From Fodinicola feengrottensis (lineage in GTDB: Bacteria; Actinomycetota; Actinomycetes; Mycobacteriales; HKI-0501): a DNA stretch of 61,940 nt. Every line of letters starts with the position of its first letter. Position 1 is the stretch's first letter. The notes under the pieces are model-generated. The model saw only the letters and a program-made list of their open reading frames with translations, was not told the DNA's origin and made no database searches. Positions 9,570 through 18,742 of this stretch are shown here, one piece after another. A program made the position numbers and the translations under genes. The stretch covers positions 1 through 61,940 of the forward strand of contig NZ_WOTO01000055.1 in assembly GCF_010993775.1 (NCBI RefSeq), given 5' to 3'.

Positions 9570-11119
9570 ATGCGTAAATGGGGACCGCTGCTCGCGGTCT
9601 GTCTCGGCACCACGATGTTGTTGCTGGACGTGACGATCGTGACCGTCGCGCTGCCGGCGATGGCGGCCGGGTTGGGCGTACGGCTGTCCGGGCTGCAGTG
9701 GGTCATCGACGTGTACGCGCTGGCGCTGGCCGCTTTCCTGTTGTCCGCCGGATCGTTGGCGGACCTGCTCGGTCGGCGCCGGCTTTTCCTTGCCGGCATG
9801 GTGATTTTCGCGGTCGGCTCGCTGGCCTGCGGGCTGGCGCCGACCGCGGGCCTGCTGATCACCGCGCGCGCGGTCCAGGGCGTCGGCGGGGCGGCGATGT
9901 TCGCGACCGCGCTTTCCTTGCTGGGCAGCACATATCAGGGCCGGGACCGGGGGACCGCGCTGGGCGTCTGGGGCGCGGTCTCCGGCGCGGCCGCGGCGGC
10001 CGGCCCGATCGTGGGCGGTGTGCTCACCGAGTCGCTGGGCTGGCGCTGGATCTTCCTGGTCAACCTGCCGATCTCGGTGGTCGCGGCGGCGCTGACCTGG
10101 TTCGTCGTACGGGAAAGCCGTGGCCCGCGCGATCGCCGGATCGACTTCGCCGGCATGGTGACGCTCACCGTGGCGGCTTCGGCGACCACGTACGGCATCA
10201 TCACCGGCGACGCGAACGGCTGGCTTTCGGCTCGTACCCTCGGAGTCTTCGCGCTGGCGGTGGTCGGCCTGGTTGCTTTCGTGGTGGTGGAACGGAAAAT
10301 CCAACACCCGATGCTGGATCTGCGGCTGTTTGGCCGGCCCGCGTTCGTCGGGGTGATGCTGGCCGGGTTCGCTTTCCAGGTGGCGTCGTTCAGCGTGCAG
10401 CGTGCTCGCGTACGCGTCGATCTGGATGCAGTCGCTGCTGGGATATTCGGCCTTGCGGACCGGGCTGATCCAGGCTCCGCTCAGCGCCGCGTCTTTCGTG
10501 GCCTCCCTCCCTACTGGTCGGGCGCCGGCTGCACACCACCTCCCCGCGATACGTCATTGCCGGCGCATTGCTGGTTATCGCGGTCGGGGACTGGGCACAG
10601 GTGGTGTTGTCGGGATCGTCCTCCGGATGGGTGTTGATTCCCGGAATGGTGGTCGTCGGCATCGGCGTCGGGGTGATGGCGCCGGCGATTTCCGGAGCCG
10701 CGTTGGGCGCGGTCGGGCCCGAACGCGCCGGCATGGCCGGTGGCGCGTTGAACACCGCCCGGCAGCTCGGACTAGCGCTCGGGGTCGCGATTTTTGGCGC
10801 GGTCGCGGTGAACGCGGCGCAACACGTACTGGCCGGCCGGGTCGGCGACGCGCACGCGACCGCGCAGGGATTGCTCGGCGGTGCTGGCCAGACGCTGCTT
10901 CAGGCAGCACCGGCCTCCTCGCGTGCTGGCCTGGAGGTGGTGCTGCGCGGCGCTTTCGCGAATGGCCTGAATTCCGCGATGCTCGGAGCCGGCCTGGTCG
11001 CCTTCCTCGCGGCGGTGGCGGCTTTCGTGTTGATGCGAGCGAAAAAACCTAGTCCGGAAACTTCATCCGGTAGCGATATTCCGGAACTTCGGTCATCGGT
11101 GGCCGTTCCTGGGCGCTGA
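9570..11119 (+). CDS. MFS transporter, DHA2 (EmrB/QacA) type
   Basis: ATG 9570 follows AAAAGGA. The protein has the DHA2 layout with about 14 spans; motif A-like SLADLLGRRRLF, motif C-like GPIVGGVLTESLGWRW, and the opening TTMLLLDVTIVTVALPAM are diagnostic. Two breaks are needed, near 10400 (VQRARVR to AYASIWMQSLLGYSALRTG) and between about 10510 and 10560. Likely a proton-driven drug or metabolite exporter, probably controlled by the divergent AsnC regulator. Its 3' end overlaps gpgS, which runs the other way, by 71 bp. Confidence 0.82.
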
Positions 11120-11994
11120 CCACCGAATCGACGGCCCGTAGTTCGCCGTCCTCGCGCTGGAACTGGGTGAGCGCCGGCCACAGTGGATGGTCCGGCATCA
11201 CCCGGGCGGCCACCGTGGACAGGATGGTGGCCGCCATCCGGCCCAGCGCCGCGGTGTCCTGGTGGCCGTGCGTACGCTCACCGAGGTCCACTTGGGCGAT
11301 CGCGCCGAGTCCGTTTTTTTCCCAGCGTGTCAATCAAAAGCCCGGTCTCCACGCCGTAGCCGGGGGCGAACGGCAGCGACTCCAGCAGGGACCGGCGGGC
11401 CGCGTACTCGCCGGCCAGCGGCTGGACCACCCCGGCCAGCTCCGGAAAGAAAGCGCACAGCAGCGGCCGGGCCATCAACTCGGTGACCCGGCCGCCACCG
11501 GTCAGTGACACGTCCAGCAGCGGCCGGTCGTAAAAAGCCTTGACCAGCAACGTTTCCGGGTCGGTCAACAGCGGTCCGAGCAGGCCAGTGATGTAATGCT
11601 CGCCGAAATCCAGCAAATCCGCGTCGACGTAAACAATTACGTCGCCATGCGTGACATACAAGGCTTTCCAGAGCGCCTCGCCCTTACCGGGCCGCGAGCC
11701 GTGGTCGGCGAGCACGTCGTCGCGGTGGAAAACGCTCGCACCGGCCTGCCGGGCCACTTCGGCCGTACGATCGGTGGAACCGGAGTCGAGCACCACGATC
11801 TCGTCCACCAGGCTGGTCCGCTCGGCGAGCTTCCCAATGCCCTCGACGATCGTGCCAATGGTGCGTTCCTCGTTCAGCGCCGGCAGCACCACACTGACCA
11901 CCGTCAGGTCTTTCGCGGCGCGCAACCTCTCGACCGGCCAGTCGCCGGCCGCCGTGGTCTGCTGGGCGAACCAGCGCCGGGCGCGGGGATGCAT
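11049..11994 (-). CDS. gpgS: Glucosyl-3-phosphoglycerate synthase
   Basis: ATG at 11994 starts MHPRARRWFAQQTT. GT-A fold motifs: VVLPALNEERTIGTIV, LDSGSTDRTAEVA, and the metal-binding YVDADLLD (DxD). Later come LAGEYAARRSLLESL and GYGVETGLLIDT, all diagnostic of the GT81 enzyme that moves glucose from NDP-glucose to 3-phosphoglycerate, first step of glucosylglycerate and methylglucose lipopolysaccharide synthesis in actinobacteria. One break lies in the T-run near 11315; the rest continues LGAIAQVDLGERTHGHQD to TAG at 11049. Length about 315, close to mycobacterial GpgS. Confidence 0.87.
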
Positions 11995-12393
11995 GGCAAC
12001 AGTGTGCCGGGTCTGGCCGGCCCCGATAGCGCCCGGTCCCGGCCGTACGCACGGTAACCCGCTGATCGTGCTGGGTGTCCGGCCGGCTGTGACCGGAGTC
12101 GCAGCGGATCCGCCGGTTGGCACCGATCGTTGCCCAAGAAGGCAGCGATGAGGGAATAGTGCCCTTCCCGGGCTGGATTTCCGGGTGGCTCGCAGGGTAT
12201 TCGCCTGTTATGTTCCGGCCGGGTTCTTGGTGCCCGCGTGCCAGCATGGCCGCAGGCCTTCCGCCGGCGATTCCCGCCCACCCTGTTCATCCGAGGAGTT
12301 CACGTGTCCGCGATATCCGCGGACCGCGGGCACCGTCCACATCGGTCTACGCACCGCCAGCCATTCACGTCTTACCTTGAGGGAGAGAGATCA
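11995..12393. other. Intergenic region between gpgS and lipoprotein gene
   Basis: About 400 bp between divergent genes. No frame here has convincing coding signals: overlapping Arg/Pro-rich frames on both strands look like shadows. It should hold promoters for gpgS (minus) and the lipoprotein pair (plus). Confidence 0.4.
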
Positions 12394-12963
12394 ATGAACA
12401 TCCGTCGTGTCGCCCTGGCCGCTGGAGCATTCGCGCTCGGCGTGGGAATGCTGACCGGGTGCGGTCTGACGCCCAAGACCGCCGCGACGCCGTCCCCGTC
12501 GGCGCCAGCCGCGGCGGACAGCTCGCCGACCGCGTCGGCGGCCGGATTCCCGTCCGTGTGTGACATGTTCACCGACGCCGACATGTCAGCGCTCACCCAA
12601 GGAACCATCGCGAGCCACAAGCCGGACGGCAAGTCGACGCCGGCCGCACCTGCCTGCGACTGGCTCAGCGCCGATGGCGGCATCACGGTGACGGCTTCTC
12701 TCCGCACCACCACGAAATCCGATTTCGACAGCTCCGCGGACGGCTATACCCCGGTCAGCGGTGTCGGTGACAAAGCGACCGAGTTGCACGGGATTCTGAC
12801 CGTGTTTCACGCACCCACGACCGAGATCGGCATCATCTTCGGCGGCGGTGGCGACCCGGACGTCGCTATCCAGAAGGCCATCGCGCTCAAAATCATCGAA
12901 AAGCTCGACGGTGGCGCGTCCCCCTCGCCGAGTGCCTCCGCTTCGGCCTCCGCGTCGGAGTAG
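12394..12963 (+). CDS. DUF3558-like secreted lipoprotein
   Basis: ATG 12394 is chosen over upstream in-frame starts because GAGGGAGAGAG precedes it and a lipoprotein signal follows at once: MNIRRVALAAGAFALGVGM, then lipobox LTGC. The mature part begins with a Ser/Pro/Ala linker, then a domain with CDMFTDADMSALTQG and a second Cys in ACDWLS, the pattern of DUF3558 lipoproteins. The tail is SPSPSASAS-rich. 189 residues. Tandem with a paralogue 27 bp downstream; the pair is probably co-transcribed. Function unknown. Confidence 0.78.
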   Translation: MNIRRVALAAGAFALGVGMLTGCGLTPKTAATPSPSAPAAADSSPTASAAGFPSVCDMFTDADMSALTQGTIASHKPDGKSTPAAPACDWLSADGGITVTASLRTTTKSDFDSSADGYTPVSGVGDKATELHGILTVFHAPTTEIGIIFGGGGDPDVAIQKAIALKIIEKLDGGASPSPSASASASASE

Positions 12964-12990
12964 TTCTCCTTTCTGGAAGGAAAAGCCGAA

Positions 12991-13548
12991 ATGAAGAGCC
13001 ATCGTCTCCTGGTTGCGGCCACGATCGCGGCCGTGGTGCTCGCCGGCACCGGCGGCTGCGGTTTGTTGCAGAAGAAGGACAACCCGCCGGCCAGTCAGGC
13101 GGCAGGTCCGGCCGGCACCGCCGCACCGGTCCCGACCGTGTCGAGCAACCTGCCCGATGTCTGTACGTTGATCACCGACGACCAGATGTCCCAGTTCACC
13201 GGCAACAAGATCGTCAGCCACGGGCCGGACAAGTCGACTACCGGCAAGGACGCGATCGGCTGCACCTGGTCGGACGCCAACAACCAGGTGATGTCCGTCG
13301 ACATCGGCAATGCGACGAAGGCGCAGTTCGACAACGACGCCAACGGCAATCCCTCGGTCACCGGCGTCGGCGACGAGGCGTACTCGGTCGCCGGCCAGCT
13401 CCTGTACGTCCTCGACGGCAACTACCAGTTCTCCGCGAGCGGGGTGGCCGGCTCGTCCGGGGAGCCGGCTCGGGTCGCCGCCATCAAGCAGGCGATCCAG
13501 TCGCTGAGCGGCGCGTCGGCCTCGCCGAGCCCGTCCGCCTCTTCCTGA
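12991..13548 (+). CDS. DUF3558-like lipoprotein, paralogue of the preceding gene
   Basis: ATG 12991 follows TGGAAGGAA. Signal MKSHRLLVAATIAAVVLAG ends in a weak lipobox (GGCG). Mature domain repeats the neighbour's plan: CTLITDDQMSQFTGNKIVS, then GCTWSDANNQV, GVGDEAYSV, and a Ser/Pro-rich tail. 185 residues. The alignment of CTLITDD with CDMFTDA, and of the IVSHGPDKST and IASHKPDGKST stretches, shows a tandem duplication. Probably membrane-anchored on the outer face; role unknown. Confidence 0.78.
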   Translation: MKSHRLLVAATIAAVVLAGTGGCGLLQKKDNPPASQAAGPAGTAAPVPTVSSNLPDVCTLITDDQMSQFTGNKIVSHGPDKSTTGKDAIGCTWSDANNQVMSVDIGNATKAQFDNDANGNPSVTGVGDEAYSVAGQLLYVLDGNYQFSASGVAGSSGEPARVAAIKQAIQSLSGASASPSPSASS

Positions 13549-13565
13549 GCGCAAGCCGCTCGTAC

Positions 13566-13610
13566 GAGCAACGCCACACCCGTCAACAACCCGGCGGTGT
13601 GGCGTTGCTC
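13566..13610. terminator. Terminator after lipoprotein pair
   Basis: Perfect 14-bp arms GAGCAACGCCACAC (13566-13579) and its complement (13597-13610) with a 17-nt loop, 17 bp after the stop. Confidence 0.8.
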
Positions 13611-13688
13611 GCATGCGTACGAGCTGATTTCGGTTTCGAATACCGCCAGCCGACCGCGTATGCTCCTAGTCATAACTGAATATGTGCC

Positions 13689-13826
13689 CTCATCCAGAGG
13701 GGCAGAGGGAACCGGCCCGTTGAAGCCCCGGCAACCACCTCGCGCGTGAGTCTCAAGACCATCTACCCGCGGGACAGGTGCCAACTCCGGCCCGTCAGAG
13801 CAGAGCGCTCGGACGGGGAAGATGAG
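13689..13826 (+). ncRNA. SAM riboswitch (S-box type) upstream of threonine synthase
   Basis: Core elements of the SAM-I superfamily are visible: CTCATCCAGAGGGGCAGAGG, GGCCCGTTGAAGCC, CGGCAACC and GGTGCCAACTCC. The closing P1 helix pairs CTCATC (13689-13694) with GATGAG (13821-13826). The 3' strand of P1 contains a potential ATG (13822) and is followed two bases later by the GAGGAGG ribosome site (13828-13834). Ligand-stabilised P1 could therefore affect initiation of the next gene directly. Family assignment is firm; SAM-I versus a related actinobacterial subtype would need a covariance-model search. Confidence 0.88.
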
Positions 13827-13842
13827 CGAGGAGGCTCTTGTC

Positions 13843-15088
13843 TTGACTGTTGAATCGCCTGCCAGCTGTCTGCGCTGTCGGAACTGCGGTGCGCAATTCC
13901 CGCTGATCGCCGTGCACGCCTGCGCCGAGTGTTTCGGCCCGCTGGAAGTGGGCTATGACCAGGAAAAACTCAACGCGGTGACCCGTGCGCAAATCGAGGC
14001 GGGGCCGCAGAACATCTGGCGGTACGCGCCGCTGCTGCCGGTCGGTCAGGACCCGGAAACCCGCGCGACGCTGAACCCGGGCATGACCAAGCTCGTTCGC
14101 GCCGACCGGCTCGGCGCCGAACTGGGCTTCACCGCGCCGCTGTGGGTCAAGGACGACAGCGGCAACCCCACCCACGCCTTCAAGGACCGGGTCGTGTCGC
14201 TGGCGCTGACGGCCGCGAAGGGCCTCGGCTTCACCTCGGTGGCCTGCGCGTCCACCGGCAACCTGGCCAACTCGGTGGCCGCGCACGCGGCCCGGATCGG
14301 CTGGCCGGCGACCGTGTTCATCCCGGCGGACCTGGAACCGAGCAAGATCATCGCGAGCGCCGTGTACGCGCCGCGGCTGGTCGCGGTGGACGGCTCGTAC
14401 GACGACGTCAACCGGCTGACCAGCGAGCTCGGCGAGACCGATGAGTTCGAAAGCACCGCGTTCGTCAACCAGAACGTCCGGCCGTACTACGCGGAAAGGT
14501 TCCAAGACCCTCGGCTACGAGGTCGCCGAGCAACTCGGCTGGAAGATCCCCGCGCAGGTGGTCATCCCGATCGCGTCCGGCTCGCTGCTGACCAAGATCG
14601 ACAAGGCGTTCGCCGAGCTGGCCAAGATCGGCCTGGTGCCGAACACTCCGTGGAAGGTCTTCGGGGCACAGTCGCTGGGCTGCTCGCCGGTCGCCGAGGC
14701 GTTCCACGCCGGCCACGACGTGGTGCAGCCGGTCCGCCCGACCGGCATCGCGAAGAGCCTGAACATCGGCAACCCAGCGGACGGCCCGTACGTGCTGGAC
14801 GCGGTTCGGCGGACCGGCGGCTCGATCGCGGTCGCCGATGACGACGACATCCGCGAGGGCATCTCGCTGCTGGCCCGTACGACCGGCATCTTCGCCGAGA
14901 CCGCCGGCGGAGTGACCGTCTCGTGCCTCGCGAAACTGGTCAAGGACGGCCTGATCGACACCTCCCAGGAGACCGTCATCTACAACACCGGCGAAGGTCT
15001 CAAAACCGCCGACGTGTTGGACGTACATCCCACCCACCGCATCAAGCCCACCCTCAAATCCGCCACCGAAGCCGGTTTGTTGAGCTGA
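13843..15088 (+). CDS. thrC: Threonine synthase
   Basis: Start choice: TTG 13843 sits 8 nt after GAGGAGG; ATG 13822 lies inside the riboswitch P1 strand and has only GGGGAAG. The protein opens with a rubredoxin-like Cys cluster (CLRCRNCG and CAECFGPLEVGYD) seen in bacterial PLP-dependent threonine synthases. PLP lysine is in HAFKDRVVSLA; phosphate-binding glycines in IASGSLLTKI; TAGGVTV near the end. One extra A near 14498 breaks the frame (AEGSKTLGYEVAEQL when corrected). About 415 residues. Converts O-phosphohomoserine to threonine, at the branch with methionine, which fits control by a SAM sensor. Confidence 0.9.
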
Positions 15089-15110
15089 GTGGTCATGGCA
15101 GGCACCGCGG

Positions 15111-16298
15111 CTAGCGGGTGTTGGCGGGGGTGGCGGCGGGCGCGGGGGTACGGGCGAGCGGCGTGGGGCGGGCGGTGAAGAGGTTGGCGGCGGCGACGGC
15201 CAGCGCGATCGCGCCGAAGGTGAGGACGACGGCGGCCGGGCCGGCGCCGGCCAGCAGCAGGCCGCCGGCGGCGGTGCCGAGCGAGTTGCCGAGGTAGAGC
15301 GCGGACGAGTTCAGCGACATGGCGACCGGGCCGTCGTCCGTACGCAGCGCCAGGATCCGGTGCTGCTGCGGGGTGGTCTGTGACCACCCGACCGCGCCCC
15401 AGATCACCAGCAGCACGGCGATCCCGGCCGGGCCGCGGGCCACCGCCGGCAGCGATACCAGCAGGACGCCGAGAACGCCGACGATGACGGTCACCAGCAG
15501 CCGGGTGTTCGGCCAGCGGTCCACCAGGGTGCCGATCGCGAAGCTGCCGGCCAGCCCGCCGAGGCCCCACAGCCACAGATAGCCGGACAGGTCGGTGACG
15601 CCGGCGGTGCTGGCGAGCAACGGCCCGAGATAGGTGTACGAGCCGATGCTGGCGCCGGCGGCCAGCGCGGTGACGGCCAAAATCGGCAGCACCCGCCGGT
15701 CGGTGAGCACCCGCAGCCGGTCCCGTACGGGCACCCGCCGGGCCGGTTGTACGGTCCCGCCGCGCAACGCCAGCAGAACGCCGGCCATCGCGACCACGCC
15801 GAGGCCGGTGACCATCCACAGCGTCGCCCGCCAGCCGACGTGGTGCGCCAGCAACAGACCGAGCGGGACACCGAGCACCACGCCGGTGGTCATCCCGCCG
15901 ATGATCAGCGACAGGGCCCGGCCGCGCCGTCGCGCCGGCACCAGGGCGGCCGCGCTGACCGCGGACATCGGCGCGTAGATTCCGGCGCCCAGGCCCGCGA
16001 TCACCCGTGCCAGCAACAACAACGGCAGGCTGGTGGCGACGGCGGTCAGCACGTTTCCGAGGCTGAACACCACCAACGCGATGAGCAGCACGGTTCGCAT
16101 CGGGCGGCCGGCGAAAAAAAACGCCGCCGCGAACGGGGACAGCAATGCGTACGACAGGGTGAACGCGGTGACCAGTTGTCCCAGCGCGGCCACCGAATAG
16201 TGCAGGTTCATCGCCATCACCGGGAGCAGGCCGGCGACCACGTACGCATCCAGCCCCAGCGCCAGGGACCCGATCGCCAACAGCAACACCCGTCGCAT
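15111..16298 (-). CDS. MFS transporter
   Basis: ATG at 16298 follows TGGAGG at 5-nt spacing; an in-frame TTG three bases earlier is less likely. Intact 396-residue protein with 12 predicted spans. Motif-A-like segment FFFAGRPMRTVLL lies between spans 2 and 3; the interdomain loop is basic (VQPARRVPVRDRLRVLTDRR); the tail is Ala/Pro-rich. Family resembles AraJ/YdhP-type sugar or drug efflux carriers. It lies 45 bp downstream of a TetR gene on the same strand, so a regulator-pump operon is likely. Confidence 0.85.
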   Translation of the reverse strand: MRRVLLLAIGSLALGLDAYVVAGLLPVMAMNLHYSVAALGQLVTAFTLSYALLSPFAAAFFFAGRPMRTVLLIALVVFSLGNVLTAVATSLPLLLLARVIAGLGAGIYAPMSAVSAAALVPARRRGRALSLIIGGMTTGVVLGVPLGLLLAHHVGWRATLWMVTGLGVVAMAGVLLALRGGTVQPARRVPVRDRLRVLTDRRVLPILAVTALAAGASIGSYTYLGPLLASTAGVTDLSGYLWLWGLGGLAGSFAIGTLVDRWPNTRLLVTVIVGVLGVLLVSLPAVARGPAGIAVLLVIWGAVGWSQTTPQQHRILALRTDDGPVAMSLNSSALYLGNSLGTAAGGLLLAGAGPAAVVLTFGAIALAVAAANLFTARPTPLARTPAPAATPANTR

Positions 16299-16343
16299 CA
16301 AACCTCCATTTAGTGCGGGCAGTCCGGAAAGAATGCGGATAGA

Positions 16344-16937
16344 TTACCGCAATCCGTACATCGTCATCTCCACGACTTCGAGCAGTGGCCGCTCGTCGGC
16401 GGTCGTACGACCCAATTCCCAGAGTCCTTCGACGACGGTGAACAAGTAGCGGGCGACGACAGTGTTGTTCTGTGGGACCGAAAGCAGGCCCTGAATTCTG
16501 GCCCGGTCCAGTGCGCCGGCCAGTTCGCGCTGGATCTCGCGCTGGGTGTGATCCACGATCTGAGCCACTTCTTCGTTGCCAGGCAACAACTCCAGCGCGG
16601 TGTTCGCCAGCAGGCAGCCGCGCTGGCCGGCGGCATTTCGGGATATTCGCTGCAAGTAATGTCCGATGCCGAGAATCGGCGGCTTCGGCGCCCGCAGGTC
16701 GGTGGCCGCCGCGGTCGTCCGTTGCTGCGCGTAACGTTGGAGAATGGTCAAGAAAAGTTGGTGTTTGTCGCCGAACGCCCCATAGAGGCTGCCCTTGTGT
16801 AATTTCGTAACACGTAACAGATCGGACATAGCGGTCGCGTGGTATCCGTGTGTGTAAAACTCGGCCATTACCGCATCTAGCACTGCATTCTCGTCGAATT
16901 GCCGGGGTCTGCCGAGCTTTCCGGCGGCTGTCGCCAT
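16344..16937 (-). CDS. TetR family transcriptional regulator
   Basis: 197 residues from ATG 16937. N-terminal HTH: GRPRQFDENAVLDAVMAEF, then YHATAMSDLLRVTKLHKGSL and YGAFGDKHQLFLTIL, typical of the AcrR/TetR class with the LxxxxGVxKGxLY-like turn. The C-terminal ligand domain is helical (CLLANTALELLPGNEEV). A 14-bp perfect palindrome lies 13 bp upstream of its start, and the MFS gene follows in the same direction, so autoregulation with efflux control is the natural model. Frame intact. Confidence 0.9.
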   Translation of the reverse strand: MATAAGKLGRPRQFDENAVLDAVMAEFYTHGYHATAMSDLLRVTKLHKGSLYGAFGDKHQLFLTILQRYAQQRTTAAATDLRAPKPPILGIGHYLQRISRNAAGQRGCLLANTALELLPGNEEVAQIVDHTQREIQRELAGALDRARIQGLLSVPQNNTVVARYLFTVVEGLWELGRTTADERPLLEVVEMTMYGLR

Positions 16938-16950
16938 GGCCTCTACTTTA

Positions 16951-16964
16951 TGACCGTACGGTCA
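16951..16964. promoter_or_regulatory. Palindromic operator of the TetR-MFS operon
   Basis: TGACCGTACGGTCA is a perfect 14-bp palindrome 13 bp upstream of the tetR start. On the minus strand it overlaps TTGACC, a plausible -35 box, so repressor binding would block polymerase. Operators of the form TGACC-N4-GGTCA are known for TetR proteins. Confidence 0.7.
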
Positions 16965-17308
16965 AGAAAAACAAGGCTCGATAGGCGCCGAAAATGTGGG
17001 GTCCGACGACAGTGCGGTGGCGGTCGGCGAGTGGACCCCGGGCACTGCCTTCACGCGCTGTAATCGGCGGCCCGAGACAGTGCCGATCACCTGCGGTAAT
17101 CGCCGGTTTGTCGGCCGGAACAACGGAGAATATTTCCGGCACAGAGGGCATCCCCAGGGGGCCAGATCTCGTGTAGCGTTTCGGTCGGTCGTAGTTCTAA
17201 CCAGATCGTGCGCAACCTGCCGGGCGGGTCTCCCACGGCTATACGGACGAAGACCCGGGTCTCGCAGTAGGGCGCGACCTGTCGCACCAGCAGTAGAGGA
17301 TGGCTCCA
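16965..17308. other. Divergent intergenic region, leader of cold-shock gene
   Basis: 344 bp between the TetR operator and the cold-shock gene. No convincing gene. It probably holds the cold-shock promoter and a long 5' leader, as is usual for csp genes; no specific hairpin could be settled by eye. Confidence 0.4.
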
Positions 17309-17512
17309 GTGGCACAGGGAACCGTTAAGTGGTTCAACGCTGAAAAGGGCTACGGCTTTATCGCCGTCGATGGCGGCCAGGACGTTTTCGTCCACTTCTC
17401 CGCCATTCAGATGGACGGTTACAAGTCGCTCGAGGACGGCCAGCGGGTCGAATTCGAGGTCACCCAGGGCCAGAAGGGTCCGCAGGCCGAAGGCGTCCTC
17501 GTCGTCGGCTGA
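17309..17512 (+). CDS. Cold-shock protein, CspA family
   Basis: GTG 17309 is preferred over ATG 17300: it gives the canonical start VAQGTVKWFNAEKGYGFI, and AGAGGA is 9 nt upstream. RNP1 KGYGFI and RNP2 VFVHFS are present, with DGYKSLEDGQRVEFEV following. 67 residues, one OB-fold. Binds single-stranded RNA/DNA and melts RNA structure; a constitutive or cold-induced housekeeping chaperone. Followed by a terminator. Confidence 0.95.
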   Translation: MAQGTVKWFNAEKGYGFIAVDGGQDVFVHFSAIQMDGYKSLEDGQRVEFEVTQGQKGPQAEGVLVVG

Positions 17513-17543
17513 GTTCTCGGTTGAGAAGGCGAATCCAGCGAAC

Positions 17544-17575
17544 AGGGCTCGTTCCACCTTGGTGGGACGGGCCTT
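17544..17575. terminator. Terminator after cold-shock gene
   Basis: 15-bp stem with three G-U pairs (17544-17558 with 17561-17575), a TT turn, followed by TGTTTG. Confidence 0.7.
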
Positions 17576-17707
17576 GTTTGCTCTGGTAGTGGCCATCTTG
17601 GCGTTTTACCGAGCGCTGGAGTGTGGGTTGCCACTAGGTTCTCTCATGTTCTTGCCCGTACCAGAACAGGATTGGTGCGGGCGCCTGAAAACATGGGGGG
17701 AACCATC

Positions 17708-18652
17708 GTGACCGAACAGCCACCGTCGGGTGCGCAGCCGGAATATCCCGGTGAGCCATCGCAACCAACTCCGGACGCGTACGCCGGCTATCCAGGCGCT
17801 CGCAACCTGGATCCGAATGACCCGCTGGTAGCCGCGGATTACGGCGGCTGGTGGGCCCGCGGCACGGCTTTGGCTCGTAAAACGTGGAAACATGTGCTGA
17901 TCCTGCAGATCGCTTTCGTTGTCCTGGAGCTGATTCTGATCACTCCGGTGCACATCTGGCAGGCCTCCCTGGCGGTGGTTCCGGGCTCGATTGCACCGGG
18001 ACAGAACCCCAATGATGTGCTGCTGGCCCAGTCGCTGGGGCGCCAGGTCGGGCCCATCCTGCTTTCGCTGGTGGCCGGGGTTCTCACCCAGGTGATCGCC
18101 GCGATTATCGGACTCGTCGTGGTGCACCTGATGGTGATGGCCGCGACCAACGAGCAACTCGACATCGGGGTAGCGTTCCAGCGGGCCAGTCGGCGGCTCG
18201 GGATCATCGTCCTCTGGAGCGTGATCTTTGGCTTGCTGGCTACGATCGGTTTTGTGCTCTGCGTCCTGCCTGGCTTCTATGTGGCCCTGGTTGGCATGCT
18301 GCTCGCACCGGTGGTGGCGTTCGAGCGTGGGAACCCGCTGGGCCAAGCGTTCACGTTGTACAACCGGAACTTCGGTCTCGCCTTGGGACTCACCCTCACC
18401 GTCGTCGCCTGCGGCCTGGTCGCCGGCATCGTCGCCGGCTGTTTTGGTGGTGCGCTGACCATTGGCTCGGCGGTTACCGGGAGCACCGGTGCGTACATCC
18501 TCAGTGCGGTCATCACGGTGCTGATCTCCGCTGTTCTCACCGCCGCCGTCCAGTTGCTGACATATCCGCTGACAACCGTCGCGTACGCGACCTTGCGGGC
18601 CCGCTTGGAGCCGTTGTCCACCGCGCAGCTGGCCACCGAGATCGCCCGGTAG
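17708..18652 (+). CDS. Polytopic membrane protein (glycerophosphodiesterase membrane-domain-like)
   Basis: GTG 17708 follows GGGGGGA at a workable distance. A hydrophilic Pro-rich N-terminus (EQPPSGAQPEYPGEPSQP) ends in NDPLVAADYGGWWARGTALA, then six predicted spans to the end, with DIGVAFQRASRRLG on the cytoplasmic side and VAFERGNPLGQAFTLYNRNF as a conserved amphipathic stretch. This plan is found in actinobacterial membrane proteins related to the membrane domain of glycerophosphoryl diester phosphodiesterases. 314 residues, intact. Tandem paralogue downstream. Function unknown. Confidence 0.75.
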   Translation: MTEQPPSGAQPEYPGEPSQPTPDAYAGYPGARNLDPNDPLVAADYGGWWARGTALARKTWKHVLILQIAFVVLELILITPVHIWQASLAVVPGSIAPGQNPNDVLLAQSLGRQVGPILLSLVAGVLTQVIAAIIGLVVVHLMVMAATNEQLDIGVAFQRASRRLGIIVLWSVIFGLLATIGFVLCVLPGFYVALVGMLLAPVVAFERGNPLGQAFTLYNRNFGLALGLTLTVVACGLVAGIVAGCFGGALTIGSAVTGSTGAYILSAVITVLISAVLTAAVQLLTYPLTTVAYATLRARLEPLSTAQLATEIAR

Positions 18653-18742
18653 CCCGTCCGGGCAGCCGCCGGCGTGACCGGCGGTTGCCCGGCGGGACTA
18701 TGTTGCGCTAAAAGCAAGACGCTGCGCGACGGGGAGGCACCC

